From Planktothrix paucivesiculata PCC 9631 (GTDB taxonomy: Bacteria; Cyanobacteriota; Cyanobacteriia; Cyanobacteriales; Microcoleaceae), in assembly GCF_900009265.2 (NCBI RefSeq), contig NZ_LR735015.1, positions 105,758 to 169,757 on the forward strand: a DNA stretch of 64,000 nucleotides, in the 5' to 3' direction. Each line of letters opens with the position of its first letter. Position 1 is the stretch's first letter. The notes below the pieces were generated by a model, which worked only from the letters and a program-made list of their open reading frames with translations, ran no database searches and was not told where the DNA came from. Positions 1-9,370 of this stretch are shown here, piece by piece. The position numbers were made by a program, and so were the translations under genes.

Positions 1-57
1 AATCCTATTTGAGTTGTATCCAAAATCTGGGTTCAAAAGGGAACAGAGAACAGAGAT

Positions 58-117
58 AATACTTCTGGCTGTTTCATATCAGTTATAAATTATTACAACC
101 TATTTGGGATTGCTATA
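58..117 (+). repeat. 60-bp dispersed repeat, copy 1
   Basis: This stretch matches the reverse complement of 44004-44063 at roughly 50 of 60 positions. Both copies begin AATACTTCTGGCTGTTTCAT and end with a GATTGCTATA tail, and both are preceded by GGGAACAG-like sequence. It lies just upstream of the DUF985 gene. It may be a small non-autonomous mobile or REP-like element. Confidence 0.6.
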
Positions 118-168
118 GCTGTCGTAAATTTGATGTAAAATCTTTCTATTCTCTGTTCGGTTTAATTG

Positions 169-687
169 ATGATGACTGTAGAAGAATTAATTGAAAAATA
201 TCAGCTTATTCCTCACCCAGAAGGAGGATATTTTCGAGAAACCTATCGTTCAGAGGGGGTAATTCCTCACAGTGCTTTACCTAGTAATTTTAAGGGCGAT
301 CGCAACTATTGTACAGGAATTTATTTTCTATTACCCCAGGGAACAAAATCACATTTACATCGAATTCAATCCGATGAAATGTGGCATTTTTATTTAGGCG
401 GTTCCATGACTCTGCTCTTAATGCACGAAGACTATGGGGTACAAAATATTATTCTTGGGTCTAATATTTTAGCGGGAGAAAAAGTCCAGTTTGTGGTTCC
501 GGCGGGATGGTGGTTTGGGGGTTATCCTAATTCTGAAAGTTCCTATAGTTTTGTCGGTTGTACTGTTGCACCCGGGTTTGATTTTGCCGACTTTGAATTA
601 GCAAATCGCGACGAATTACTCCAAAAGTTTCCAGGATCTACGGATATTATTTTAACATTAACACCTGAACCGGAATCAGTATTTTAG
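169..687 (+). CDS. DUF985 cupin-like protein
   Basis: About 172 residues, matching the DUF985 (YML079-like) cupin family from the N-terminal HPEGGYFRETYRS block and the central SDEMWHFYLGG block. The fold is a double-stranded beta-barrel and the substrate is unknown; relatives are labelled cupin or sugar-epimerase-like only by structure. A TTG at 166 and ATGs at 169 and 172 are consecutive in frame; an ATG start is assumed and no clear ribosome binding site separates them. The gene stands alone, convergent with argS. A GGGAACA repeat begins immediately after its stop codon. Family call good, function unknown. Confidence 0.8.
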   Translation: MMTVEELIEKYQLIPHPEGGYFRETYRSEGVIPHSALPSNFKGDRNYCTGIYFLLPQGTKSHLHRIQSDEMWHFYLGGSMTLLLMHEDYGVQNIILGSNILAGEKVQFVVPAGWWFGGYPNSESSYSFVGCTVAPGFDFADFELANRDELLQKFPGSTDIILTLTPEPESVF

Positions 688-688
688 C

Positions 689-708
689 AGGGAACAGGGA
701 ACAGGAGA
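689..708 (+). repeat. GGGAACA-type short tandem repeat after stop codon
   Basis: Two to three GGGAACAG-like units start 2 nt after the stop of the DUF985 gene. The same unit recurs at about 19931, 22916 and 34346. Confidence 0.6.
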
Positions 709-733
709 AGCAGGGAATGTAAACTAATTCTAT

Positions 734-768
734 TACCCATTCGTAATTCGTAATTCGTAATTCGTAAT
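734..768. repeat. Compound heptamer array (TACCCAT then four TTCGTAA)
   Basis: One TACCCAT unit is joined to four TTCGTAA units. The array ends 9 nt from the argS stop codon (777-779). The same two heptamers in the same order occur at 53932-54028. Confidence 0.9.
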
Positions 769-776
769 TTACTATA

Positions 777-2534
777 TTACATTCGTTCTAAGACAGAAAT
801 TCCTAACAAAGATAACCCTAATTTTAAGGTTTTTGCGGTTAAATCACATAATGCTAAACGGGAAGTCCGTTGAGGTTCTTCGGCTTTGACAACGGCACAT
901 TGTTCATAAAATTGATTGAATTTTTGGCTTAATTCAAATAAATATTGACATAAACGGTTCGGTAATAAATCTTGAGCAACTTCCTCTAAAATTGCCTGCA
1001 ATTGTAACAGATGTTTGGCTAAAACCAGTTCTTCCTCTGCTTCTAAAACCAGTTGAATATCCGTTTCTAACTTTTGCCAATCAATATTTCCTTTGCGACT
1101 AATGCCTTGAATTCTGACATAGGCATAGAGCATATACGGAGCCGTATTTCCTTGTAATGATAACATTTTATCAAAACTAAAAATATAATCACTGGTGCGA
1201 TTTTGGCTTAAATCTGCGTATTTAACCGCACTCAAACCAACGACTTCCGCCACATGATCAATAAACTCTTGATTTTCCGTGCGTCCTTCTACTTTGATCC
1301 GGGTTTCTAAATCCTTTTTAGCATCACTGACCGCCTCATCTAATAACTCCCTTAAACGCACGGTTTCTCCAGAACGAGTTTTTAATTTTTTGCCATCATC
1401 TCCTTTAACAATTCCAAAAGCAACATGAACTAATTCGACATTTTCTGGTATCCAACCTGCCCGTTTTGCTACTTGCCAAACCTGCATAAAATGGTTGGTT
1501 TGTCCAGCATCAGTAACATAAATAATTCGAGTCGCTTTCTCGGTTTCAATCCGATGTCTTAACGCCGCTAAATCCGTTGTGGCATAATTATAACCGCCAT
1601 CGGTTTTCTGTACAATTAAGGGTAAAGGTTCTCCCTCTTTATTCGTAAAACCTTCTAAAAAGACACATTTTGCTCCTTGATTTTCGACTAATAATCCAAT
1701 TTTGTCTAATTCTTGAACAATTTGGGGTAAAAATTGATTATAAAAAGATTCTCCTCTTTCGGTTAATTTAATCCCTAAATCATCATAAATTAACTGAAAT
1801 TCTCGCCGAGATTGTTCACACAATAATTGCCACGCCCGACGGCTATCTTCTGCGCCCGCTTGTAGTCGTACAACTTCCTGGCGAGAGGTTTCTTTGAAGG
1901 TTTCATCTTGATCAAATCTAACTTTAGCTTGACGATAAAACTCTACTAAATCCCCTAAATCTAAGGCATCTGCTGTAGTTAACGCATCGGGAGAAACTTC
2001 TCTTAAATAGGTAATTAACATTCCAAATTGAGTTCCCCAGTCGCCAACATGGTTGAGACGTAAAACCTCATGTCCTTGAAATTCTAAAACCCTGGCAATA
2101 CTATCTCCAATAATTGTAGAACGGAGATGTCCGACGTGCATTTCTTTGGCAATATTCGGACTAGAAAAATCTACAATCATTTTTTGGTTAGGGTTGACTT
2201 TGGGAATACTTAAACGTTCATCCCCTAACATTTTTTGTAACTGTATTTGTAAATAGTCGGTTTTTAAACGTAAATTAATAAAACCAGGGCCAGCAATTTC
2301 AGGGGTTTCGCAAATTTCATCGAGGCTTAAATGGTCTATAATTTGAGTGGCGATCGCTCTAGGATTACTTTTTAAGGGTTTAGTTAAAGACATCGCCAAA
2401 TTACATTGATAATCACCAAATTTCGGATTAGTTGACGCCACCACCATCGGATCAATTGTGGCAAAATCTTGACCAAATGCGGCGACTAATGCTTGATTAA
2501 ATTTAATCTTGAGAAGTTCTACTGTAGATGTCAT
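777..2534 (-). CDS. argS: Arginyl-tRNA synthetase
   Basis: This class I aminoacyl-tRNA synthetase charges tRNA-Arg with arginine in the cytoplasm. The 585-residue length is normal. The N-terminal Add-1 domain (about 1-110) is followed by the catalytic Rossmann domain carrying the HIGH signature as [12 protein letters not shown] (about residues 133-144). The KMSKS-equivalent loop is [14 protein letters not shown]. The anticodon-binding DALR domain closes the protein (about 465-585) and ends [11 protein letters not shown]. Single-gene unit, convergent with the DUF985 gene. Confidence 0.97.
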   Translation of the reverse strand: MTSTVELLKIKFNQALVAAFGQDFATIDPMVVASTNPKFGDYQCNLAMSLTKPLKSNPRAIATQIIDHLSLDEICETPEIAGPGFINLRLKTDYLQIQLQKMLGDERLSIPKVNPNQKMIVDFSSPNIAKEMHVGHLRSTIIGDSIARVLEFQGHEVLRLNHVGDWGTQFGMLITYLREVSPDALTTADALDLGDLVEFYRQAKVRFDQDETFKETSRQEVVRLQAGAEDSRRAWQLLCEQSRREFQLIYDDLGIKLTERGESFYNQFLPQIVQELDKIGLLVENQGAKCVFLEGFTNKEGEPLPLIVQKTDGGYNYATTDLAALRHRIETEKATRIIYVTDAGQTNHFMQVWQVAKRAGWIPENVELVHVAFGIVKGDDGKKLKTRSGETVRLRELLDEAVSDAKKDLETRIKVEGRTENQEFIDHVAEVVGLSAVKYADLSQNRTSDYIFSFDKMLSLQGNTAPYMLYAYVRIQGISRKGNIDWQKLETDIQLVLEAEEELVLAKHLLQLQAILEEVAQDLLPNRLCQYLFELSQKFNQFYEQCAVVKAEEPQRTSRLALCDLTAKTLKLGLSLLGISVLERM

Positions 2535-2745
2535 GATTAACGCTTTCGGTTTAAGGCTTAATTTAAGGATATCCTTGCCTATTGTACCTTAAAGAGAGTT
2601 GATTCTATCAAAAAACTAGAGTTTGAGGAATTTTTCAGCTTCAGCCCTCCTTAAACTAAAACTACAGACTTAATCACTATAAGGCTGATGAAAGGTGCAT
2701 TCCTGGTAAATATATTCGTTGTTCTCTGGTTAGCTTAAATTAGAA

Positions 2746-3117
2746 CTATCTGATACCGACTTGTGCTAAAATCTGAAACAGAATTGAATTAATAAAACTC
2801 AGGGCTAAAGCTCCAATTATAGCACTCCAAACTCCCCAACGTAAACGAAATCCTTCCACCAGTTTAGCGGCTAAAGCAAACATCGCCACGTTGAGAACAA
2901 ATGAAACAAAAGAGCTCGCCAAAATTAAAGTTGCTGGCGCCATAATTAATGCTAAAATCGGACGGATTAAAGCATTAACAATTCCAAAAACCGCCGCCGA
3001 AATTAAGGCTTTTTTGAAATCATTAATTTCAACTCCAGTAAATGGACTCAGTAAAGCAATCAAATATAAGCTGACAGCTGTTACTAACCAAGCGATTAAC
3101 AAACTCATTAAATCCAT
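2746..3117 (-). CDS. Small four-helix membrane protein (phage-holin superfamily IV-like)
   Basis: A membrane protein of about 123 residues with four predicted transmembrane segments. The pattern resembles the 'phage holin family / mycobacterial 4TMS' group common on bacterial chromosomes, with a central alanine-rich segment AALISAAVFGIVNALIRPIL-like. The ATG at 3117 is preferred because GGAG lies about 10 nt upstream; the longer frame would need a TTG start. Function unknown. The holin label is historical and nothing here suggests a prophage. Confidence 0.7.
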   Translation of the reverse strand: MDLMSLLIAWLVTAVSLYLIALLSPFTGVEINDFKKALISAAVFGIVNALIRPILALIMAPATLILASSFVSFVLNVAMFALAAKLVEGFRLRWGVWSAIIGALALSFINSILFQILAQVGIR

Positions 3118-3273
3118 TTCCAGAAACTCCAATACTTTTGCTATGTAAGGTTCGATTCTAACCCTAATTCATCAAAGTTTGAAGATAAAATCATAAAATC
3201 TTTATTTTTCCTTAATAAAATTTAAGAAAATCCACCCCGCACCTGCTATCAGTACGGGGTTAACCTTCAAAAA

Positions 3274-4365
3274 TTAAACATTAAATCGGAATAACAGTAC
3301 ATCTCCTTCTTGGACAATATACTCTTTTCCTTCACTGCGAACTAATCCTTTTTCCTTGGCGGCACCCATAGAACCAGTCGCTACTAAATCCTGATAAGCT
3401 ACGGTTTCCGCTCGAATAAATCCCCGTTCAAAATCAGAGTGAATAACTCCAGCGGCTTGGGGCGCGGACATTCCGGCTTTAATTGTCCAAGCGCGGGTTT
3501 CTTTCGGGCCAGTGGTTAAATAAGTGCGTAATCCTAATAATTCATAAGTGGCTCTAATTAAGGATTTTAAACCGCCTTCTTCTACTCCTAAAGAGGCTAA
3601 AAAATCCGTTCGTTCTGCTTCGGATAAATCAACTAATTCCGCTTCTACCTGTGCCGAAATAACGACCACTTGAGCATTATCTACTTTAGCAACTTCTCGA
3701 ACTTTTTGCACCTGTTCGTTTCCGGTTGCCAAATCATCTTCTGAGACATTTGTTGCATAAATAACGGGTTTTTGCGTGACTAAACCTAAGCCTTTTACTG
3801 CCTCTAATTCTTCTTCGGTTAATACAGCTTGGCGGGCGGGTTTTCCTTCATTTAATAAAACCGCAATTTTTTCTAACCCTGTCACTTCGATTTGTGCTTC
3901 TTTACTGGTTCTCGCCTGTTTACGGGCGCGGTCAATTCGTCGTTCAACTTGAGATAAATCCGACAAAGCTAATTCTAAATTAATAATATCAATATCTCGC
4001 AAAGGATCAACCGAACCGGCAACGTGAATAATATCATCATTTTCAAAGCAGCGAACCACATGAACAATGGCATCTACTTCTCGAATATGGGATAAAAATT
4101 GATTCCCTAACCCTTCTCCTTGACTCGCTCCTTTGACTAACCCGGCAATGTCTACAAATTCAATTCGAGTGGCGATAATTTGTTCAGACTTGGAGATTTT
4201 TGCTAATACATTTAACCGTTCATCGGGAACTGCAACAACGCCAACATTCGGTTCAATAGTGCAAAAGGGAAAGTTCGCCGCCGTCGCCTTGGCATTGGCA
4301 ACTAAAGCGTTAAATAATGTCGATTTACCAACGTTGGGGAGTCCAACAATTCCGGCTCTTAGCAT
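3274..4365 (-). CDS. ychF: Redox-regulated ATPase/GTPase YchF
   Basis: A P-loop NTPase of the Obg family that binds ATP or GTP and associates with the ribosome. Its 363 residues match the family length. The G1 P-loop GLPNVGKST is at residues 8-16 and the G3 region FVDIAGLVKGAS at about 70. The C-terminal TGS-like domain ends with the conserved block YIVQEGDVLLFRFNV. Single-gene unit. The ATG at 4365 is the only plausible start because the P-loop follows directly. Confidence 0.97.
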   Translation of the reverse strand: MLRAGIVGLPNVGKSTLFNALVANAKATAANFPFCTIEPNVGVVAVPDERLNVLAKISKSEQIIATRIEFVDIAGLVKGASQGEGLGNQFLSHIREVDAIVHVVRCFENDDIIHVAGSVDPLRDIDIINLELALSDLSQVERRIDRARKQARTSKEAQIEVTGLEKIAVLLNEGKPARQAVLTEEELEAVKGLGLVTQKPVIYATNVSEDDLATGNEQVQKVREVAKVDNAQVVVISAQVEAELVDLSEAERTDFLASLGVEEGGLKSLIRATYELLGLRTYLTTGPKETRAWTIKAGMSAPQAAGVIHSDFERGFIRAETVAYQDLVATGSMGAAKEKGLVRSEGKEYIVQEGDVLLFRFNV

Positions 4366-4544
4366 GGGTTCGATGTTTAAGTTAAACGTTCAATAGAATA
4401 CTTGATTTATTATTATAAACCTTTTAGGGACAAATTTAACAAATTTATACTTGAGCCGAATTGAAACCATATTAGGATACAATCAATGTGGTGTAAGCCT
4501 CCTCGCTTGCTAGTTATAAATCAACAAGCATATTGTGGTTAAAT

Positions 4545-5618
4545 ATGGATAATTCTCTTAAAATTGCAGATTTATTTTCTGGAATCGGTGGGTTAAGATT
4601 GGCTTTTGAAAGTGCTGATTATCAATGTGTTTATTCTTGCGAAAAAGATCCCGCTTGTCAATCAGTCTATTTTAATAATTTTGGAGAACAACCGGAGGAC
4701 GACATTACTAAAATTGATTATAATAATCTTCCTAAATTTGATGTTTTAACGGCTGGGTTTCCTTGTCAACCCTTTAGCATTTGTGGAAAACGCCAAGGGT
4801 TTGAGGATACTAGAGGAACCCTATTTTTTCATATTTGTGAAATTATAGCAATCCATCATCCCAGGGTTGTTGTCTTGGAAAATGTTAAACATTTGCTACA
4901 TCATGATCAGGGAAAAACTCTCCAGACTATTTTATATTCTTTAGAAGATTTAGGCTATGCTGTTGATTATAAATTATTGAATGCTAAAGACTTTGGACTT
5001 CCGCAAAATCGAGAGCGAGTAATTATTGTAGCTTGCAAAGATAAAAAATTTTATTTCTCAAAATTGCAGAGGGTTTATCCTATTCCTAAATTAAGAGATT
5101 TTTTAGATCACAAGGGAAAATTTGAATACTTAAACCCGGAAGAATATACACTTATCGAGGGTTACAAACAGCAGTTATCGGGTCTGATTTTTGTGGGATA
5201 TCGTAATAAGAATATCTGGAAAAAAGGCATTAGACCCAACACAGAACATTTATCTAGGGTACATCACCAACCAAATCGAATTTACTCCATTGATGGAGTC
5301 CATCCCACCATTCCATCCCAAGAAACATCGGGACGTTTCTTTATTTATATTCCCGAAGAAAATCGAGTTCGTAAGTTAACTATCCAAGAATGTTATAGAA
5401 TTATGGGGTTTCCTGAACCTTTTAAACTGCATCCCAATTTGGGAGAATGTTATAAACAAATTGGGAATTCTGTTTGTATTCCTCTATTCCAAGAACTTGC
5501 CATACAGATTAGAGAGCAAATTTTTTGTGCTTTTGATCATCAGTATTTATCTGGATGGACAGTCAAACAATCCATTAAAGAACCTATTCAACTTAAAATA
5601 CCAGGACTTTTTGAATGA
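4545..5618 (+). CDS. DNA (cytosine-5)-methyltransferase of a type II R-M system
   Basis: Transfers a methyl group from S-adenosylmethionine to C5 of cytosine in a specific DNA site, protecting it from the partner nuclease. All key C5-MTase motifs are visible: motif I DLFSGIGGLRLAFE (residues 9-22), catalytic motif IV GFPCQPFS with Cys74, motif VI LENV (111-114), motif VIII QNRERVII (about 158) and motif X GNSVCIPL near the C-terminus. The ATG at 4545 is used; a TTG 12 nt upstream is also in frame. Its stop overlaps the ATG of the next gene (ATGA), so the two are probably translationally coupled. The recognition site cannot be read from the sequence. Confidence 0.95.
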   Translation: MDNSLKIADLFSGIGGLRLAFESADYQCVYSCEKDPACQSVYFNNFGEQPEDDITKIDYNNLPKFDVLTAGFPCQPFSICGKRQGFEDTRGTLFFHICEIIAIHHPRVVVLENVKHLLHHDQGKTLQTILYSLEDLGYAVDYKLLNAKDFGLPQNRERVIIVACKDKKFYFSKLQRVYPIPKLRDFLDHKGKFEYLNPEEYTLIEGYKQQLSGLIFVGYRNKNIWKKGIRPNTEHLSRVHHQPNRIYSIDGVHPTIPSQETSGRFFIYIPEENRVRKLTIQECYRIMGFPEPFKLHPNLGECYKQIGNSVCIPLFQELAIQIREQIFCAFDHQYLSGWTVKQSIKEPIQLKIPGLFE

Positions 5619-6724
5619 ATATCAATTACAAAGAAAAACTGTTAGAAATCTACAACAACGCTATCTCAACTATTGATATTGAAAATGAAATTACTGAACA
5701 GGATAAAAACTATATTTTAGAAATAGGCTCTAAGTGTAAGAGTCAGAAAGGAGTTTATACAGTTCTTGTTACATTACTGATCTATAAGATTTTGAACCCT
5801 CAACAAGATATTAGATATCATCAATCTAATATGCCTAGTGGTTTTTCTGGTCGAGGTATAGATACACAATATATTACACCAACCCTAAAACAATTAGGTC
5901 TTCCTGCAATGGCTGAAAGTGGTTGGTTAACCCGTTCTCTTGAACAGCCTTATCCTTATACCTTAAACTATGAGGGGAAAATCAATGATAAGAATGTTAA
6001 AAAAGCGTTTTTATCTATTATTGATTATGTTCAAAACAACCCCGAAAAAGCAGAAATTTGTTTACGGTTATTGATGAATAAGGTTATAGAAGTTGCCAAA
6101 GCAAATCAAATTAACATTGTTAAATTATCTAATCCTGATAAGATTGATATTAAGACTCTGATCAATTGTCTGGATCAACATTTTAACTTTGACTATGAAA
6201 CTCGTGGAGGTTCTAAACTTCCTGTCATTGCTTTCTATGCAATTTACAGTTGTTTAGTTACTGAAATTGAGAGATATAAATCCTGTACTCTCAAAATTTT
6301 GGCAAGCCATACGGCATCTGATCGAACATCTCAAAGTGCCGGAGATATTGAACTATTTGATGAGGCAGGTAATTTGTTTGAAGCAATAGAAATCAAACAT
6401 GGGAAAGAAATTGATCTTCAAATAATTCATATAGCTAAAGAAAAGATTATTAAATATAATCCTCAAAGATATTTTATATTTGCATCCAAAGATATTAAAG
6501 AATCAGAATCTAATCTGATTGAGATAGAAATTAAAAAAACAGCAGAAGCTCATGGTTGTCAGATTATTTTAAATGGGATTATTCCTACTCTCAAATATTA
6601 TTTGAGACTAATTATGTCTTTAGAAAAATTTATTGATGAGTATTCAAAGCTTATTGAGTTAGATCAGGAAATTCAGACAATTCATAAAACTAAATGGAAT
6701 GAAATTTTATCCAGATTTAATTAA
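5615..6724 (+). CDS. Putative type II restriction endonuclease (PD-(D/E)XK; possibly SacI-like)
   Basis: A 369-residue protein encoded directly after, and overlapping, a C5-methyltransferase, which suggests it is the cognate nuclease. A PD-(D/E)XK-type catalytic core is visible as GDIELFD (Asp244) followed by EAIEIKHG (Glu259-Ile-Lys261). The region MPSGFSGRGIDT...PAMAESGWLTRSLEQ (about 73-111) looks like that of proteins annotated 'restriction endonuclease, SacI family', but this is recognition from memory and not checked. No membrane segments. The gene is AT-rich, as R-M genes often are, consistent with acquisition. Confidence 0.75.
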   Translation: MNINYKEKLLEIYNNAISTIDIENEITEQDKNYILEIGSKCKSQKGVYTVLVTLLIYKILNPQQDIRYHQSNMPSGFSGRGIDTQYITPTLKQLGLPAMAESGWLTRSLEQPYPYTLNYEGKINDKNVKKAFLSIIDYVQNNPEKAEICLRLLMNKVIEVAKANQINIVKLSNPDKIDIKTLINCLDQHFNFDYETRGGSKLPVIAFYAIYSCLVTEIERYKSCTLKILASHTASDRTSQSAGDIELFDEAGNLFEAIEIKHGKEIDLQIIHIAKEKIIKYNPQRYFIFASKDIKESESNLIEIEIKKTAEAHGCQIILNGIIPTLKYYLRLIMSLEKFIDEYSKLIELDQEIQTIHKTKWNEILSRFN

Positions 6725-6854
6725 AAATACTCAATTTTAGAATTTGAAAATGATATTATATAAATCTCAAGCAACTCTATGAATATCGCATTTTTGTGCC
6801 ACCAATAATTATTTTATAGATTATATTCAAGATATTTAATTCAAGATTTATCTC

Positions 6855-7592
6855 TTACCAATTAGGAGGTAAACCGTGTAATTCTAACATTTCTTCATCT
6901 TGTAATAATTCCTGAGTTGGACGCTCTACGACAATTTTTCCCTGAGCTAAAATTAAGCATCTATCGGTGGTTTTTTTAATCCAATTGAGATCATGGGAAG
7001 CAATTAATATGACTTCTAAGGGTAACTCAGCTAATATTTGGGCTAATTTTTTACGCCAAGCGGGATCTAAACCATTTGTGGGTTCATCTAAGATTAAAAT
7101 ACTGGGTTCTAAGACTAAAATTGATGCTAATGCAGCTAGGCGTTTTTGTCCTCCTGATAATTCATGGGAGGAGCGATTTTCATAATGGATTAACCCGAAT
7201 TGAGATAAAACCAATCTTGCTTTTTCTTTTGCTTCTACCAGAGGCATTCCATAGTTACGCAAACCAAACATCACATCTTCTAAAATAGTTGGCATAAATA
7301 ATTGATCATCAGGATTTTGAAAAGCAAATCCTACCTGAAGACGAATCTCAGAAAGATTTTTAGGTTCTAAACTAATACCATTAATGAAAATTTGACCGGA
7401 TTTGGGTAATTTTAAACCTATTAAGTTTTCTAATAAAGTGCTTTTACCCGCACCTGTAGCCCCCATTAAAGCCACCCTTTCACCGGAATTTATGGTAAAA
7501 GAAATATTTTGCAAGATCGGCTCTTGTCGGGCATATCCAAATATTAAATCTTGGACAATTAGGGTTTTTTCAGAATAATTAATTTTTGACAT
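6855..7592 (-). CDS. cbiO: Co/Ni ECF transporter ATP-binding protein
   Basis: ATPase subunit of an energy-coupling-factor cobalt/nickel importer, acting on the inner face of the plasma membrane. 245 residues with Walker A GATGAGKST (about 44-52), Q-loop, ABC signature LSGGQKRLAALASIL, Walker B SILILDEPTNGLD and the H-loop (IASHD). It overlaps the upstream cbiQ frame by 14 nt, marking a cbiMN-cbiQ-cbiO operon. Metal specificity (Co or Ni) is not decided by the sequence. Confidence 0.92.
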   Translation of the reverse strand: MSKINYSEKTLIVQDLIFGYARQEPILQNISFTINSGERVALMGATGAGKSTLLENLIGLKLPKSGQIFINGISLEPKNLSEIRLQVGFAFQNPDDQLFMPTILEDVMFGLRNYGMPLVEAKEKARLVLSQFGLIHYENRSSHELSGGQKRLAALASILVLEPSILILDEPTNGLDPAWRKKLAQILAELPLEVILIASHDLNWIKKTTDRCLILAQGKIVVERPTQELLQDEEMLELHGLPPNW

Positions 7593-8235
7593 AGGAAAAA
7601 AATGTTAATAAACTAGCGATAGTGCCAACAATAATTAGGGCAAAATTATCTCTGGGTGTTGATAGAGATTCTACGGGTAATTTACCTTGATAACCTCGCA
7701 AAATCATGGCATTATAAACCCGTTCAGCCCGATCTAGACTTCGCAAATAAAGAGAACCAATCATAGCAGCACTTGTATAACGCAACCAACCGGAATAACC
7801 GGATAAACCGCGCAATTTTGCAGCTTGTTGCATTTGACGAACTTCTGAGATTAATATTTCTAAATATTGCCCAGTTAATAAGATAATTTCTTTAAAAGTT
7901 GCGGGAATGGGTAAACCTTTTAATGCAATTCCTAAACTATGGGGTGGTAATGTAATGAGAAAACTATTCATTATTAGTAAACATAGTAGGGAACGACTTA
8001 CCATAAAACTGGCTTTTTCATATCCCATGGGTAAGGCTAATAATGAAAGTAAGATTAATTCCGCCCCTAATAGTTTTGAGATAATTTTTAGGGGCGGTTT
8101 TAAAAGAATTACCCAAAAGAATGCGATCGCTCCATAGGAGCCTAATGCCCACCATACAGATGTTTTGAGTAAGGCAATTCCGATTACCAGGATCAGAGAA
8201 ACCCGTAATTTAAACGGGATAGAAAATTGAATCAT
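7579..8235 (-). CDS. cbiQ: Co/Ni ECF transporter transmembrane T component
   Basis: Integral membrane coupling subunit linking the ATPase to the CbiM substrate-binding protein. About 218 residues from the ATG at 8235, with several hydrophobic segments. The EcfT coupling motifs are visible as AAKLRGLSGY and ERVYNAMILRGYQG. The frame is open to an ATG at 8292 inside cbiM, but conserved sequence starts near 8235, 8 nt after the cbiM stop. Downstream it overlaps cbiO. Confidence 0.9.
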   Translation of the reverse strand: MIQFSIPFKLRVSLILVIGIALLKTSVWWALGSYGAIAFFWVILLKPPLKIISKLLGAELILLSLLALPMGYEKASFMVSRSLLCLLIMNSFLITLPPHSLGIALKGLPIPATFKEIILLTGQYLEILISEVRQMQQAAKLRGLSGYSGWLRYTSAAMIGSLYLRSLDRAERVYNAMILRGYQGKLPVESLSTPRDNFALIIVGTIASLLTFFSYVKN

Positions 8236-8242
8236 TGTTGAA

Positions 8243-9166
8243 TTATAACTGATTTGGTTTACCAATTTGGAGAATCCCAAAAGCAATACCAAAACAAATT
8301 ACACTTCCGAGAATTCCAGAAATGCTAGTGCCAATTTCCCCTAATCCTTTGATAGTATAAGCAGCGAAAGGTGTGGGAATACTAAACCGCACATTTTCGG
8401 CTAATTCAGCAAAACCATGAATTTCTGCAACCTTTTCTAAACCATCGGGCCAAGCTGATGCAAATAAAGATAATACTCCGGCAATTAATAACGTACCAAT
8501 TACTGGAATTAACCATTTATTTAATTGGGGTTGATCTCCGGGTAATAAATCTGGTCGGACTGTAATTAAATAAGTTAGAATTCCGGCGGTAATTAATCCT
8601 TCACCAATTCCAATTAAACTATGAACTCCGATCATTGCTGGTAAAATTATCGCCGCCTTAGCTGTCCCTGATAAAATTAAATTGATGGAACAAGTGATCG
8701 CCGCGGCAATAACACTAATTCCCCCAGCAATACCCGCAGCTAAGGGTAAGCGCAAACGAGAACCTCCTAATAATTGTTGGAGGATTTGTGTTAAGACCCA
8801 ACCGACCCAAACTCCCACGATTGCCATGTTAAAAATATTGGCTCCTAAAGCGGTAATTCCACCATCAGCAAATAAAAAAGCTTGAATAAATAAAACCGTC
8901 GCAATGGATACAGAAGCTGCCCAAGGATTTCCTAAAATTACCGCCGCTAAAGTTCCTCCTAAAAGGTGTCCACTGGTGCCACCAGCTACGGGAAAATTAA
9001 TCATTTGGGCGGCAAAAATAAACGCGGTTGTTAATCCCATAACTGGCGCGTATCGTAACCCTACATTCTCGCGGGTACGCCCCAGACAAACTGCTAAAAA
9101 TCCGGTGCTGGTAAGACTGGTAACAGTTGCTACTACGGGGGAAATAAATCCATCGGGAATGTGCAT
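8243..9166 (-). CDS. cbiM: Co/Ni ECF transporter substrate-specificity protein, CbiM-CbiN/PDGLE fusion
   Basis: The metal-binding membrane subunit. The N-terminus MHIPDGF contains the conserved Met-His start that coordinates Ni or Co in CbiM/NikM. The CbiM body spans about 1-210. A fused C-terminal module carries the PDGLE motif (AWPDGLEKVAE, about residues 233-243), equivalent to CbiN/NikN, followed by a last membrane helix. The 307-residue length fits an NikMN-type fusion. First gene of the cbiMN-cbiQ-cbiO operon; a GC-ended palindrome lies at 9250-9261 in its upstream region. Confidence 0.93.
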   Translation of the reverse strand: MHIPDGFISPVVATVTSLTSTGFLAVCLGRTRENVGLRYAPVMGLTTAFIFAAQMINFPVAGGTSGHLLGGTLAAVILGNPWAASVSIATVLFIQAFLFADGGITALGANIFNMAIVGVWVGWVLTQILQQLLGGSRLRLPLAAGIAGGISVIAAAITCSINLILSGTAKAAIILPAMIGVHSLIGIGEGLITAGILTYLITVRPDLLPGDQPQLNKWLIPVIGTLLIAGVLSLFASAWPDGLEKVAEIHGFAELAENVRFSIPTPFAAYTIKGLGEIGTSISGILGSVICFGIAFGILQIGKPNQL

Positions 9167-9249
9167 AAATTAAGCCCTAATCCTTGAATTGCTGTATGAA
9201 TGAATTTATCAACATTAATAGTAAATACCTTTTTTCCATAATTTGCAAT

Positions 9250-9261
9250 CCCCTATAGGGG
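9250..9261. promoter_or_regulatory. CCCC-TATA-GGGG palindrome, candidate metal-repressor operator
   Basis: A perfect 12-bp palindrome lies between cbiM (minus) and the decarboxylase (plus). On the minus strand it reads ATACCCCTATAGGGG, which resembles G-tract operators of the CsoR/RcnR/FrmR family; the nickel sensor InrS of Synechocystis belongs to this family. It abuts a perfect TATAAT (9262-9267) on the plus strand. The assignment is inference from sequence likeness and gene context. Confidence 0.45.
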
Positions 9262-9336
9262 TATAATCTGGAATAAATTGAGTCAATATATTATAATATA
9301 GCCATATTTAGAGTTGAATTTTAGATTGTTAGTATT

Positions 9337-9357
9337 TGCGCTCAAGCGCAACAACGG
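9337..9357 (+). repeat. 20-bp dispersed hairpin repeat, copy 1
   Basis: The core GCGCTNAAGCGCAACAACGG occurs here with N=C, at 39088-39108 inverted with a T-for-A change at N, and at 40358-40378 with N=G. GCGCT/AAGCGC can form a tight hairpin. This copy sits in the leader of the decarboxylase gene, ending 13 nt before its ATG. Confidence 0.7.
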
Positions 9358-9370
9358 AGTTTTTTATTTA

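Noticed and set aside
2746-3117. Holin-like gene as a prophage sign
   Set aside because: The family is common on chromosomes, and no phage structural, integrase or lysis genes are nearby.
9167-9370. Cobalamin riboswitch upstream of cbiM
   Set aside because: No B12-box or long structured leader is seen in about 200 bp; the palindrome at 9250 is the only strong element.
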